A stretch of DNA of 64,000 nucleotides. Source: Phycisphaeraceae bacterium. Its GTDB lineage: Bacteria > Planctomycetota > Phycisphaerae > Phycisphaerales > UBA1924. Both the position numbers and the translations under genes were made by a program. A model generated the notes under the pieces. It was not told the origin of the DNA, did not search any database, and saw only the letters and a program-made list of their open reading frames with translations. Of the stretch, positions 53,611 through 63,984 are shown piece after piece. The DNA lies in NCBI GenBank assembly GCA_020639215.1, contig JACKHA010000005.1:1-64000 (forward strand), in the 5' to 3' direction. The first letter of the stretch is position 1. Each line of letters begins with the position of its first letter.

Positions 53611-56600
53611 TCAGGACGGGAGTGAGTTGATTCTCTCCTCCAGCCCGTCCGCGACCGTCTTGATGTTCTCCCCGATCCAGGGGCTCTCGTCGATCACGCG
53701 CCGCAGGTAGGTCAGGTAGCGCTCCGCCGCCACTCGATTGCCGAGGTGGATCTCCACCTCGATGATGTGGACCACGATCGTCGCCTGCTCGCCGGCGTCT
53801 CGGGACAGGCGGGCGGCCTTGAGCAGGTACGCCTGGGCACGCTCCACGTCCCCGGTCCTGTAGTACGCCCAACCGACCGTGTCGTTCACCGACGCGGAGC
53901 GCGGAACGCCCTGGACCGCCCGCAGGGCGTGCTGGAGCCCCTCCTCGGGGCGTCCGAGATGCTCGACCAGGGTGTACGCCAGGTTATTGCTCACCTCGTA
54001 GTCGTTCGGGAACACGAGCAGGGCCTGCTCCCAGATGTGGGCCGCCTGCGCGTGGTCGCCGTGCTCATACAGGGTCGTCCCGATCGTTCGCATCGCGTTG
54101 AGGCGGACCGCGTCGGGGCGTCCGTTGTTGGCCAGGTTGTTGAGCTGCTCGATCGCCAGCGTCAGCGTCTGGGGATCGTCGGTCAGCACCATATTGATGA
54201 ACAGCACGGGCCAGTCCCGAAGGATGGTGGCCTGCTTGGCCGCTGCCAGGCGGCGCAGGTACGCCAGGAACGCGTCGCGGGTCGCAAACGCCCGCTCCAT
54301 CGTCCGGTACCACACCAGCAGGCGATTCGGGTCCTGGCTCACCAGATCGAACGCGCGGGTCGCGTCGGCCTCCGCCTGCGTCATCCGGTTGCGCCGCACG
54401 GAGATCGTCACGTTCGCCGCCAGCAGCCCGGGGTGCTCCAGCACCACCTGGCCCAGGCCCGTCAGCACGTCCTCCGCCACCCGGACCTGCGGCGGGTTCT
54501 GGCTCAGCAGCGAGTCGAGGTACCGCTGGGCGACCGCCGCCTCCGGGCGCAGCTCGAACGCCGACTTATAGAACCGCGCCGCCGTCGCCCACTCCCCGCG
54601 CGTGGCGAACACCGCGGCCACCCGCTGGATGAACAGCACGTCCGTCGGGCGGGCCGCCACGGCCTCGTCGGCCGCCGTCGACGCCTCCTGCGCACGCCCA
54701 AGGTTCAGCAGCTCGATCAGCAGCTGCGTGACCGATTCGCCGTCGCTTCCCGCCGCCGTGGTCGCGGCCCGGAGGTCCGCCACCGCGTCGTTGATCCGAT
54801 CCAGACGCCGGTACACGCCCGACCGATTCCGCAGCGCCTGCCAGAACCTCGGCTGCTTGCGGATCGCCGTGTCGTAGTCCGCCAGCGCGTCCTGCAGGCG
54901 GGCCGGGTCGGCCTGGAGCAGCTCGGCCCGCTGGAAGTACACCACCGGGTCCTCGGGGAACCGTCGCACCGCCTCGTCGAGCAGGTCCTCGGCCTGGGCC
55001 GCCTGCCCCTGTGCGCCGGCAAGTTCGGCCCGGAGCAGCAGCGTGTTGCGATCCCCGTCCAGCCCCGCGGCACGCAGCGCGTCGAGCTGGGCCTGGGCCT
55101 CGTCCAGCCGCTCCAGGCGGATCAGGTTCTCGAGCAGACGCTTGCGGAACAGCCCTTCCGGCGTGTCCGCGTTGGCTTCAACCACCCGCCCATAGGCGTC
55201 GGCGGCATCGGAAAGGCGCTGGGCCGTCACGAACACGTCCCCCAGCATCCGGTCGATGTCCATGGTCTCGGGCGACTGCGTGACCCGCCCGCTCTCCAGT
55301 GCCGCCGCCGCCAGCTCGTACTGCTCTCGTGACAGCATGAACTGGGCCAGCGCGATGAACGGCGCCGGGGTCAGCTCCGCCGCGGGAAGCCGCCCGATGT
55401 AGTCGACGTACGCCTGCTGGGCCGCCGCCAGATCGCCCCGATCGGCGTGCCAGCGCGCGTCGAGCCCTACGAACTCCAGACGATCCCCACGCGACCGCAT
55501 CTCGTCCACCAGAGCGCGCGCGTCATCCCAACGACCGAGATCCATATAGATCTCGGCCAACTGGTAGTTGTTCGACTCGTTGGCCGGCTCCCGACCCCGC
55601 CAGCCCTCGCGCCCGCGGAGCGCGACCTGCTTGTCACCAGCCCGGGCCTCGAGGAACCACAGCGAGTTGATGAACGAGGGATCACCGCGCCCGAAGGGCT
55701 CGGCGGTACGGGCCACGCTCAGCGCCTCCTGGAACCGCTCCAGCTGCACCAGCAGCGCGATCAGCTCGCGCGACGACTGCAGCTCTTGCGGTCGGATGCC
55801 CAAGGCACGCCGGTACGAGTTGATCGCCTCATCGAAACGCTCAAGGGCGATGTACTCCAGCCCGAGCAGGCGCAGCACCACCGTGTCGTTGGGCGTCGCG
55901 GCCCGGAGGCGCTCGAGCAGCGCGACCGCCTCGCCATGGCGACCCTCGAAGATCCGCTGGCGGGCGACGAACGTGTCGCCCTGACGACCGTCCACGTCCA
56001 GCGTCCGCGCCCGGTCTACCACGCGCTGCACGCCCGGCCCGTTGTTGGCCGCCGCCGCCTCGAGGAACTGCGCCTCGAGCACGTCCCGGTCGTCGGGGCG
56101 GATCGCCGCGGCCTCCGCCAGCGCCCGGCGCGCCTCCTCGGGCATGTTGGCCTCCATGTACACCACCCGGCGCGCCATCGCCCGCGTGAACTCGTCCGCG
56201 GGGCCGGTGTTGATCAGCTCGATGAGCGTGGCCACGTACTCCCCGCGCCGCAGCGCCGAGGCGAACCGCGGGTACGCCTCCTCGTCGGGATTCTCCTGCT
56301 GGAGCGTCTCCACCACCGCCAACGCCTTGTCCAGCTCGCGCCGGTCGATGTACACCCGGATCAGCTGCCCCCCGAGGGCCTGGTCGTGCTCGTTCGCCTC
56401 GAACGCCGCCTGCAGGTTGGCGATGGCCAGGTCCGGATCACCCAGCGAACCCGCCTCCCCCTGCGCGGTCCGGTAGTACGCCTCGAGCGCGTTGATGATC
56501 GGGTTCTGGCCCTGGCCCAGCACCGACGCCGCAAACGTCTGTGTCTCCGGATTGTCCGGGTCCAGTTCGAGCAGCTGCCTGGCGAACGCCCTGGCCCGCT

Positions 56601-58206
56601 CCTCGTTCCGCAGCGCCAGCTCGATCCCGGCCAGCGCGCGGATGATCCGCGGGTTGTTCGGCTGCGACTGGTTCAGCGAGTACAGCAGCTCGCGGGCCAC
56701 GCCCGGCTTGTTCAGCGCCGCCGCCGTCTGCGCCAGCCACCACATCACGTCCTGGTCCGACCCGCCCGTCCGCTCGTTCAGGCGGATCAGCAGGTTCTCG
56801 GCGTTGACGAAGTCGTGCTGCACGAACGCCGTCTGCGCATCGATCTTCAGAAGGTCCGGCGAGTCCGCCGCCACCTCGGCCGCGAGCGCATCACGGAACG
56901 CACGCCCCTCGCGCAGGATCGCCTGACGCTCCTCCTCCGCCAGGCTGTCGTCGTACCGCCTCAGCGTGTACTCGGCCTGGAGCCGCATCGACATCGGACG
57001 CAGCAGGAACAGTCGCCACCCCTCGATCCCCAGCGGCTTGTTCGGCAGGTCCACAACCCGCTGCAGCACGCCCACCGCCTCCTGATACTGGCCCCGCGCC
57101 GCCAGCGTCTCGCCCAGCAGCACCATGATCGCCGGACGCCCCTGCCCGGACTCCGCCGCCCCGCGCGCGATCGCTTCCGTCCGACGCCGATTGTCCACCG
57201 GCGCGATCACCGCCTCGGCCAGCGCGAACCGAAGCAGCGTCATCCGGTCCACCGCCCCGGCCTGCGCACCGAGGCGCTCGCCGATCGCGTCGAGCCTCGC
57301 CACGAACGGCTCCATCGTCTGGATCAGCTGCGCCATCGTCGGCTGCCCCGCGCCCGTGCGCGTGCGAAGCTCGCGCAGCGCCCGGTTCACGTCGAGTTGC
57401 AGCAGCCCCAGCGCGCCCGAAAGGTCGTCCGGGTTCACCCCGATCACGTCCACCAGCACCTGTCGCGCCTGCTGGGCCGAGGTCTCCGCGCCCGCCAGGT
57501 CGATCGGCGCCTGCGTCCGCAGGCGATCCGAACGGACCGCGTAATACTGCGACAACTCCAGCGCCGTCGTCGTGTCGCCCGGATCGGCCGCCAGCGCCAG
57601 GCGCATCTCGTTCTCGCACCGGCGCGCCGCCTCCTCCGTTTCGTGCAGCCCCATCCCGTACAGGTTGCCCATCGCGATCCCGCTGAACCGGTACAGGCGG
57701 TGCCACCCCTCGGGCGCCGTCACCCCGGCCTGCGCAGGCTGCAACGAGTCCTCGAAGAACTCGAGCGACGCCCGGGCCTCGGTGATCAGGTACCGCCACG
57801 ACTCCGCGCCGCCCCCCTCGTACACCCGCTCCAGCATCATGTTCAGATAGCGGAGGTGCCGATCCGGATCGGGCCCGGCGGCGTGCGCCACCATCCGCAT
57901 CACCGCCGTGTAGTCCCGGTTGTACCGCGACATGAAGTCGATCTGGTTGTCGATCACGTGGTGCTGCATCGCGTCGAGCCACTTCTCCAGCCACTCGACG
58001 TTCGTCCGCTCGTGCGCCACCGCGAACGAGTACGCCTGGTCGGCCGCCTCGTAGTCCTGGGCCGCCATCGCCTCGTCGCCCCGCACCGCCCAGTCCTCGC
58101 CCGACTTGCGCAGCACGAAGTAGAACACCGCGGCCATGCACACCAGCACCGCACCCAGCGCGCCGCTGAGCATCACCACGAACCGGACATTCACCTTCGA
58201 CGCCAT
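53611..58206 (-). CDS. Giant membrane-anchored TPR protein of the exosortase/EPS locus
   Basis: 1531 residues. One N-terminal helix (VVMLSGALGAVLVCMAAVFYF) anchors it; the rest is almost entirely tetratricopeptide-like helical repeats (for example LEYIALERFDEAINSYRRAL and YFQRAELLQADPARLQDALA). It has the place and form of the TPR lipoproteins (PrsT type) of PEP-CTERM/exosortase loci, though it has a membrane helix and no lipobox. The likely role is a periplasmic scaffold for polysaccharide assembly or secretion. ATG 58206 has AGGAG upstream; it follows the exosortase gene by 55 bp. Confidence 0.9.
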   Translation of the reverse strand: MASKVNVRFVVMLSGALGAVLVCMAAVFYFVLRKSGEDWAVRGDEAMAAQDYEAADQAYSFAVAHERTNVEWLEKWLDAMQHHVIDNQIDFMSRYNRDYTAVMRMVAHAAGPDPDRHLRYLNMMLERVYEGGGAESWRYLITEARASLEFFEDSLQPAQAGVTAPEGWHRLYRFSGIAMGNLYGMGLHETEEAARRCENEMRLALAADPGDTTTALELSQYYAVRSDRLRTQAPIDLAGAETSAQQARQVLVDVIGVNPDDLSGALGLLQLDVNRALRELRTRTGAGQPTMAQLIQTMEPFVARLDAIGERLGAQAGAVDRMTLLRFALAEAVIAPVDNRRRTEAIARGAAESGQGRPAIMVLLGETLAARGQYQEAVGVLQRVVDLPNKPLGIEGWRLFLLRPMSMRLQAEYTLRRYDDSLAEEERQAILREGRAFRDALAAEVAADSPDLLKIDAQTAFVQHDFVNAENLLIRLNERTGGSDQDVMWWLAQTAAALNKPGVARELLYSLNQSQPNNPRIIRALAGIELALRNEERARAFARQLLELDPDNPETQTFAASVLGQGQNPIINALEAYYRTAQGEAGSLGDPDLAIANLQAAFEANEHDQALGGQLIRVYIDRRELDKALAVVETLQQENPDEEAYPRFASALRRGEYVATLIELINTGPADEFTRAMARRVVYMEANMPEEARRALAEAAAIRPDDRDVLEAQFLEAAAANNGPGVQRVVDRARTLDVDGRQGDTFVARQRIFEGRHGEAVALLERLRAATPNDTVVLRLLGLEYIALERFDEAINSYRRALGIRPQELQSSRELIALLVQLERFQEALSVARTAEPFGRGDPSFINSLWFLEARAGDKQVALRGREGWRGREPANESNNYQLAEIYMDLGRWDDARALVDEMRSRGDRLEFVGLDARWHADRGDLAAAQQAYVDYIGRLPAAELTPAPFIALAQFMLSREQYELAAAALESGRVTQSPETMDIDRMLGDVFVTAQRLSDAADAYGRVVEANADTPEGLFRKRLLENLIRLERLDEAQAQLDALRAAGLDGDRNTLLLRAELAGAQGQAAQAEDLLDEAVRRFPEDPVVYFQRAELLQADPARLQDALADYDTAIRKQPRFWQALRNRSGVYRRLDRINDAVADLRAATTAAGSDGESVTQLLIELLNLGRAQEASTAADEAVAARPTDVLFIQRVAAVFATRGEWATAARFYKSAFELRPEAAVAQRYLDSLLSQNPPQVRVAEDVLTGLGQVVLEHPGLLAANVTISVRRNRMTQAEADATRAFDLVSQDPNRLLVWYRTMERAFATRDAFLAYLRRLAAAKQATILRDWPVLFINMVLTDDPQTLTLAIEQLNNLANNGRPDAVRLNAMRTIGTTLYEHGDHAQAAHIWEQALLVFPNDYEVSNNLAYTLVEHLGRPEEGLQHALRAVQGVPRSASVNDTVGWAYYRTGDVERAQAYLLKAARLSRDAGEQATIVVHIIEVEIHLGNRVAAERYLTYLRRVIDESPWIGENIKTVADGLEERINSLPS

Positions 58207-58261
58207 CGTCAGCACTCCTCGGCCGCACCGCCGGCCGCTTCTCGATCGGTCTGATCCGTCC

Positions 58262-60316
58262 TCAACCGGCTCCGCCGTTCTCCCCCGCCGACGCCCGGCG
58301 CGGGTTGTCCGCGGGGTACTCGCCGCGCTCGACCTCCACCCAGTCGGGCGCACACCGCATGATCTCGCCCAGTAGCTCGCCCAGCAGGCCCGACGCCGCG
58401 TCCCGGAGCTCCGCCTCCGAACCCACCGACCCGCTGGTCACCTGGACCTTCAGGTAGTACGCGTAGTCGTCCTCCAGCCGGAACGCCAGCAGGCGCACGC
58501 CCTCGGCGCTGGCCGTCGTCCCGCCGTTGGCCACGAAGAAGTACCCGGCGTACACGTTGCCCTCGCCCGGGGCCAGGAACCGCGTGATCCGCATCTGGAT
58601 GCCGTGTGGGTCCAGCGGCAGACGCACCCGCGTCCCCCCGCTGTCGCCGAACTGGTTGCTCAAACGCGTCGTGAACACCCGCCCGTGCAGGTGCTCCAGC
58701 GCCGGGTCCGCGTCCACCCGCGAGTCCCGCAGCCAGTTCGAGTCATCCAGGTCCAGCGGCAGCGTCACCGACGAATCGCCCATCTCCATCCCGCCGCCCA
58801 CGAAGCACCGCTCCGGCACGTGCGGCACCGTGTCGATCGTGCCCGTGTAGTACGCCGCGTGCAGCGCCAGCACCAGCGGCGTGGACGTGCCCTCCGTCGA
58901 TCGCAGCACGTAGTTCCGCGTGACGTAGTTCTCCGTGCCCAGCGTCTTCTGGACCTCGGGCGACTCCACCCGGTCGTCGCCGATCCGCCTCCAGTTCTCG
59001 GTCTCGGTCGGGATCGACACCAGCGCCCGGTTGTCCGGCGCGTAGATCGGCAGCTTCGTCAGGTACAGGCGGAAGTACGACACCGCCGCTCCCATCCCCG
59101 CGGCCGTGGCCCCGAACACCGCCAGCGCCACCACCATCGCCGGCCCGCGCACCGCACGCACCAGCCCGCCCAGCCCGGAGCCGGGCGCCGCCGGAGGCAG
59201 AGCCGCCGCCTTCCTTGCCGCGCCCTTCTTCGGACTCTTCTTCGCCGCGCTCGATGCGCCCTTCGTCCCGCTCCCCTTCGCACCCTTCGCGTGCTTCGCG
59301 CCCTTCGCGTTCTTGACGCCCTTCGCGTTCTTGACGCCGGCGCCGCCCTCCCCCTCCTCGTGCACGATCTTCCCCAGCGCCCACACCAGGAACATGAAGA
59401 ACAGCAGCGACGGGAGCAGCAGCGCCGTCCCGATCACCATGTGCGCCTCGCCGCCCGCAAGGTTCTCGTTGAAGTACCCGAGCCACCCCAGCACCGCCAC
59501 CCGCAGCACGTTCATCAGCACCGCCACAGGCACCGTCAACAGCATGATCGCCACACGCTGCCACCACCGCGTCGTGCCCAGCAGCGCCACCGCCCCCCCG
59601 AGGGCCACGAACGCCACCACCATCCGCATCCCGCTGCACGCGTCGGCCACGTTCATCGGGAAGTCCGTCCCGTCCATCCGCAGCATGTGCAGCGTGTTGC
59701 CCTCGAGACGCACCGTGTACGCCCCGCTGGCCTGCCCCGTCGCCGACAAAAGCACCCACGCCCCCCACGACGCGATCAGCTTCAACTGGAACGTGATCTC
59801 GATCATGATCCGCTCGGCCAGCGTCACCGCGAAGCCGAGGTACGCGATCGGAAGGAACGCGTGGCGCATGATCGCCGGGCCCAGCACCAGCAGCACCGCC
59901 CCGAACAGCGTCAGGATGATCGAGAATCCCTGCAGCATGTGGTTGGGCACGCCCACCACGAAGAACATGTAGCACACGATCCCCAGCAGCATCGCCGCCA
60001 GCCCGGGCCAGAACGCCCGGATCGGCTCGCGCGACAGCATCGCCCGCTTCTGCCACAGGATCCAGCCGGCGATCGCCGGGATCACCAGCGCGTGCCCCCA
60101 GTCCTCCAGCTGGCTCGTGCTGATCTGGGCCTGTTTGACCAGCCAGCGATAGAACAGCGCCACGAACCCCAGCGTCGCCAGCCCGCCCAGCACGTACACC
60201 GAAGGGGGCACCTGCCCGCCGGCCCGCGTCACAGCCCGACCGCCCACGCGGCCGCCCGAGCCCCCGACCGCCCCGGAGGAACCAACCGCCGGATTTGTCG
60301 CCGCGAGCCCGCTCAT
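58262..60316 (-). CDS. Exosortase fused to an EpsI-like domain
   Basis: 684 residues. Residues ~35-330 are an exosortase, a multi-pass transpeptidase-like enzyme that cleaves PEP-CTERM signals. The catalytic Cys is in ADACSGMR (C227), the Arg in MNVLRVAV (R272), the His in GGEAHMVIG (H292). A Lys-rich linker with 6-residue repeats (VKNAKG, AKHAKG) follows on the cytoplasmic side. Then come one more helix and a periplasmic EpsI-like domain, residues ~420-684 (VPHVPERCFVGGGMEMGD). EpsI is usually separate or fused in just this way. The predicted substrates are the two PEP-CTERM proteins at 3.6-4.9 kb. Confidence 0.93.
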   Translation of the reverse strand: MSGLAATNPAVGSSGAVGGSGGRVGGRAVTRAGGQVPPSVYVLGGLATLGFVALFYRWLVKQAQISTSQLEDWGHALVIPAIAGWILWQKRAMLSREPIRAFWPGLAAMLLGIVCYMFFVVGVPNHMLQGFSIILTLFGAVLLVLGPAIMRHAFLPIAYLGFAVTLAERIMIEITFQLKLIASWGAWVLLSATGQASGAYTVRLEGNTLHMLRMDGTDFPMNVADACSGMRMVVAFVALGGAVALLGTTRWWQRVAIMLLTVPVAVLMNVLRVAVLGWLGYFNENLAGGEAHMVIGTALLLPSLLFFMFLVWALGKIVHEEGEGGAGVKNAKGVKNAKGAKHAKGAKGSGTKGASSAAKKSPKKGAARKAAALPPAAPGSGLGGLVRAVRGPAMVVALAVFGATAAGMGAAVSYFRLYLTKLPIYAPDNRALVSIPTETENWRRIGDDRVESPEVQKTLGTENYVTRNYVLRSTEGTSTPLVLALHAAYYTGTIDTVPHVPERCFVGGGMEMGDSSVTLPLDLDDSNWLRDSRVDADPALEHLHGRVFTTRLSNQFGDSGGTRVRLPLDPHGIQMRITRFLAPGEGNVYAGYFFVANGGTTASAEGVRLLAFRLEDDYAYYLKVQVTSGSVGSEAELRDAASGLLGELLGEIMRCAPDWVEVERGEYPADNPRRASAGENGGAG

Positions 60317-60472
60317 CCGTGTTCCCAGCCGCCTCCGTCGAACAGACGCCCCTCCCCGCCGGCGCGCACCGCACCCGTCCCGGGACCAGACACTACGCCC
60401 GCCCCCGCCCGATGTTCACGCCATCAAGCCACGCGCCCGCCGCGCCCAGGCACGCCCGGGAAGCCCGCCCGA

Positions 60473-62062
60473 TCAGCGGAACGTGCCGGGGGGCGCGCCG
60501 AACAGATCGTTGCCGAAGTTCCGGTCCAGCAGGAACCCGAACCCGTAGCTGAACCGGAACCCCCCGCGGAGCACCGCCAGCGGATACGCCCAGAAGTTCG
60601 TCCCGACGTTGATCACGTCGTTTTCCTTCAGGAAGATGTCAGGCTGCGTCCCCTCCACGATCGCCCGCAGGTTCAGACGCATCGTCGCCTGCTCCGCCGG
60701 GCCGACCATCCGCACCAGGTCCGTCCGCTCCGGCACCGCGTCCGGCGCCAGACCGCCCGACGCGAAGATCGCCCGCGTCAGCGTCAGCCGCGGCGCCAGT
60801 CCGAACGTGCCCGGACGCGCCACCTTGCCCGCCAGGAAGATGTTGCCCTGCGGCGGCGGGGGCACCCGCACGATGTCGTTCGGACGGATCACGATGTTGT
60901 ACCGCGCATCACCCGCAAGCAGAGGCTTCACGGGGATCCGGATCACGCGCTGCGTGAACAGCTGGCGCGCACCGTCCGCCCCCGTCGCACCGCCCTCACG
61001 CGAGACCAGCACCCACTCCCCGTCCAGGTACAGCCACTGACCCGACGACGACGGCGGCGCGCTCACCGCCGGCTGCGAGCCGCCCTGCCCGCCGGGCTGG
61101 GCGTTCTCGATCAGCGCGATCGGCAACGCCGGCGTTGCCGGAGAAACCGGCGCAGCGCTCGCCGATCGAGACGGCGCCATCACCCCCGGCGAACCGCTCG
61201 GCGGCTGCGAGCCCGCCGGGTCCAGCAGGTCGTCGATCACATCGATCACGTTCTCGCCGCTGGGTCGCGTCCCGCCCGGGCCCGTCGCGGGCGGCGTCGT
61301 CGCCGGGCGACCGCCCGTCCGCCCCGTCGCCTCGTCGGTCAGTGCCACCTGGCGGATCACGTACACGTAGTCCACGCTCTCGGTGAACAGCCCGCCCGCG
61401 GCCGCGATCGCGTCCATCAGCCGATAGTCCGCGTACGGCACGAAGTACGGGCCCTGCCCGCCGACCACGCCCGTCATGCTGAACGTCCGCTGCTGCTCGC
61501 CGAGCACCAGCACGTCCACATCCGTGTCGCCCGTCACCGGACGCACCGCGTCCAGGATCGCCACGTTCGCCTGCTCCAGCGTCATCCCGTCGATGTACGC
61601 CGAGCCGACCTGCGGCAGCGCCACATACCCGCGCGAATCAACCCGACGCTCCAGCGTGTCCACGACGCCGGAGATCGTGAAGTTCCGGATCGAGATCGCC
61701 AACGTGTCCCCAGGCCCGATCCGGTACTCGGTCAGCTCCGGAACCAGGTCGTCCGTCTCGACCTCCGTGTACTCGACATACACCTCTTCCGGGCCCTCGA
61801 TCGCGTGGATCCGGTCCAGGATCGGCACCACCGTCGGCGTCATCTCCCAACGCCCCACGATCGACGGGTCAACGAAGTTGTCCATCTCGCAGCCGCCCTG
61901 CAGGCCGACGATCGCCGCCCCGAGCAGCCCGACCAGGCACGAAGCCGCACGCCGAGACCCGTCGCGCCGAGACCCGCCCCGCCGACCACCCAGCCAGCCG
62001 GACTTGGCCCCAACGCCGCTGCCAGCGTGCCCCTCGCTCGTCCGCCCGGTCGTCTGCGCCAT
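60473..62062 (-). CDS. Outer-membrane polysaccharide export protein (Wza/EpsA family)
   Basis: 529 residues. After an Arg/Gly-rich N-terminus, a lipoprotein signal ends at GLQGGC. The Poly_export domain is seen in YRIGPGDTLAISIRNF, followed by SLBB-like domains (GVVGGQGPYFVPYADYRLMD and GKVARPGTFGLAPRLTLTRA). Between them is a Pro/Ser/Gly-rich insert of ~110 residues. It forms the outer-membrane exit channel. It is the first gene of the EPS/exosortase set; ATG 62062 has AAGGAA upstream. Confidence 0.92.
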   Translation of the reverse strand: MAQTTGRTSEGHAGSGVGAKSGWLGGRRGGSRRDGSRRAASCLVGLLGAAIVGLQGGCEMDNFVDPSIVGRWEMTPTVVPILDRIHAIEGPEEVYVEYTEVETDDLVPELTEYRIGPGDTLAISIRNFTISGVVDTLERRVDSRGYVALPQVGSAYIDGMTLEQANVAILDAVRPVTGDTDVDVLVLGEQQRTFSMTGVVGGQGPYFVPYADYRLMDAIAAAGGLFTESVDYVYVIRQVALTDEATGRTGGRPATTPPATGPGGTRPSGENVIDVIDDLLDPAGSQPPSGSPGVMAPSRSASAAPVSPATPALPIALIENAQPGGQGGSQPAVSAPPSSSGQWLYLDGEWVLVSREGGATGADGARQLFTQRVIRIPVKPLLAGDARYNIVIRPNDIVRVPPPPQGNIFLAGKVARPGTFGLAPRLTLTRAIFASGGLAPDAVPERTDLVRMVGPAEQATMRLNLRAIVEGTQPDIFLKENDVINVGTNFWAYPLAVLRGGFRFSYGFGFLLDRNFGNDLFGAPPGTFR

Positions 62063-62574
62063 GGCCCGATTCCTTCGCTTGACGCCCCGACGGCACCCGC
62101 CGCGGAACGAGTCCTCTCTATCACGCCGGCCCGCCTCACAACCGCGAGCCCTGCGCGAATCCTACCCAATCGTGGGGAGGACCCTCACGACTCCACAAAC
62201 AGCCGCGGCCCCCGCCTTTCGGCCGAGTCCCGCGCCCCGCGCCCGCACTTGAACGACGCCGACCCCCGAAAGGTTCGGCACCACCCCCGAACGGGCAACC
62301 GTCGTGCATCGACCGAAAACACGCCCCCATTCAACCCACCCCACCCGATTCCCCCACCCGGCATTCCCGCCCCGCGCGCATCGCGCACTTCCTGCCGCTT
62401 GCGAGCCCTCAACCCCGAGACTCCACCTCGAGCTCTCCGGAATCTGGAATCTCAAATCTCAGATCCCGCCCGTCCCCGCCACCGACCCATCGCACACCCC
62501 CCACCCCCCATCCCCTAGAATCGCCCCCACTCACGCCCCGCCGGCCCAACGCCGCAGACCCAACAGGACCCCAC
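62063..62574. other. Divergent intergenic region between the EPS operon and nuoF
   Basis: This 512-bp region separates the divergent wza-like and nuoF genes, so it should hold both promoters. The plus strand is very rich in C. No convincing -35/-10 pair, repeat or RNA gene was recognised. AGGA precedes the nuoF ATG. Confidence 0.4.
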
Positions 62575-63984
62575 ATGGCCTCCACCACCTGGGACATGAA
62601 ACTCACCGAGGGCATCCTCACCAAGCGCATCCCCACCCCGCCCTTCGGCGACACCAAGGACCGCCACATCGTCTCCTACGACGAGTACACCAAAACGGGC
62701 GGCTACCAGGGCCTCCGCAAGGCCCTGTCCATGGCCCCCGCCGACGTCACCGAGGAAGTCAAGAAGTCCGTCCTCCGCGGCCGAGGCGGCGCGGGCTTCC
62801 CCTGCGGCCTCAAGTGGACCTTCCTCCCCAAACTCGAAAACGGCCCCGACGGCAAGCCCCTCCCACGCTACCTCGCCGTCAACGCCGACGAGTCCGAGCC
62901 GGGCACCTTCAAGGACCGCCTCCTCATGGACTTCGATCCCCACCTCCTCCTCGAGGGGATCGCCATCGCCTGCTACGCCTGCCGCCTCAACAAGGCCTAC
63001 ATCTTCATCCGCGGCGAGTACTACCACCAGGCACGCGTCCTCGAAGACGCCATCAAAGAGGCCTACGACAACAAGATCTTCGGCCCCAAGGGCCTCCTCG
63101 CCAACAAGTCCAACGCCTCCTCAGACCCCTTCACCTGCGACGTCCACGTCCACCGCGGAGCCGGCGCCTACATCTGCGGCGAGGAAACCGGCCTCCTCGA
63201 AGCCCTCGAAGGCAAGCGAGGCTGGCCACGCATCAAGCCCCCCTTCCCCGCCGTCAAGGGCCTCTTCGGTCGCCCCACCATCATCAACAACGTCGAGACC
63301 CTCGCACACCTGCCCTCCATCATCGAGAACGGCCACGCCTGGTTCACAAACCAGGGCGTCGAATCCACCATCGGTGCCCCGCCCTCCTACGGCACCAAAC
63401 TCATGGGCATGTCCGGCCACGTCGAGCGTCCCGGCTGCTACGAGTTCGAACTCGGCATCCCCTTGCGCACCTTCGTCGAGCAATACTGCGGCGGCATCCG
63501 CCACGGGAAAAAGTTCAAGGCCGCCATCCCCGGCGGCGTCTCCATGGGCATCCTCGGCACCGACCAGTACGACGCACCCCTCGACTTCGACATCGGCCGC
63601 AAGTACAACGTCCTCGGCCTCGGCACCGCCTGCCCCACCGTCTTCGACGAGGACACCGACATGGTCGGCGTCGCTCGCAACATCGCACGCTTCTTCAAGC
63701 ACGAGTCCTGCGGCCAGTGCACCCCCTGCCGCGAGGGCTCCGGCTGGCTCTACCAACTCCTCACCCGCATCGAAGACGGCCACGCCAGAACCAAGGACCT
63801 CGACCTGGCCCTCGAGATCGCCACCTCCATGGGCTCCATGCCCGGCACCACCATCTGCGGCCTGGCCGACGGCAACAACTGGGCCGTCCGCACCATCATG
63901 AACAAGTTCAGGCCGGAGTTCGAGGCCAGAGTCAAGCCGACGTTCGTGCCGGTGAGGATGACGGTGGGGGCGGGGGGGAGATAA
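62575..63984 (+). CDS. nuoF: NADH-quinone oxidoreductase subunit F (NuoF)
   Basis: 469 residues. NuoF binds NADH, FMN and cluster N3 at the tip of respiratory complex I. The FMN/NADH glycine-rich loops are GRGGAGFPCGLKW and GAGAYICGEETGLLEALEG; the [4Fe-4S] ligands are Cys 379, 382, 385 (SCGQCTPC) and Cys 428 (TTICGLAD). The ~460-residue length is normal. NuoE would be expected upstream, but the upstream gene is the divergent polysaccharide export gene. The remaining nuo genes are probably downstream, outside the window. Confidence 0.96.
   Translation: MASTTWDMKLTEGILTKRIPTPPFGDTKDRHIVSYDEYTKTGGYQGLRKALSMAPADVTEEVKKSVLRGRGGAGFPCGLKWTFLPKLENGPDGKPLPRYLAVNADESEPGTFKDRLLMDFDPHLLLEGIAIACYACRLNKAYIFIRGEYYHQARVLEDAIKEAYDNKIFGPKGLLANKSNASSDPFTCDVHVHRGAGAYICGEETGLLEALEGKRGWPRIKPPFPAVKGLFGRPTIINNVETLAHLPSIIENGHAWFTNQGVESTIGAPPSYGTKLMGMSGHVERPGCYEFELGIPLRTFVEQYCGGIRHGKKFKAAIPGGVSMGILGTDQYDAPLDFDIGRKYNVLGLGTACPTVFDEDTDMVGVARNIARFFKHESCGQCTPCREGSGWLYQLLTRIEDGHARTKDLDLALEIATSMGSMPGTTICGLADGNNWAVRTIMNKFRPEFEARVKPTFVPVRMTVGAGGR

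Noticed and set aside
55447..58254. A 935-codon open frame antisense to the TPR protein
   Set aside because: Arg/His/Leu-rich shadow of the real gene, which has regular TPR repeats and a membrane anchor.
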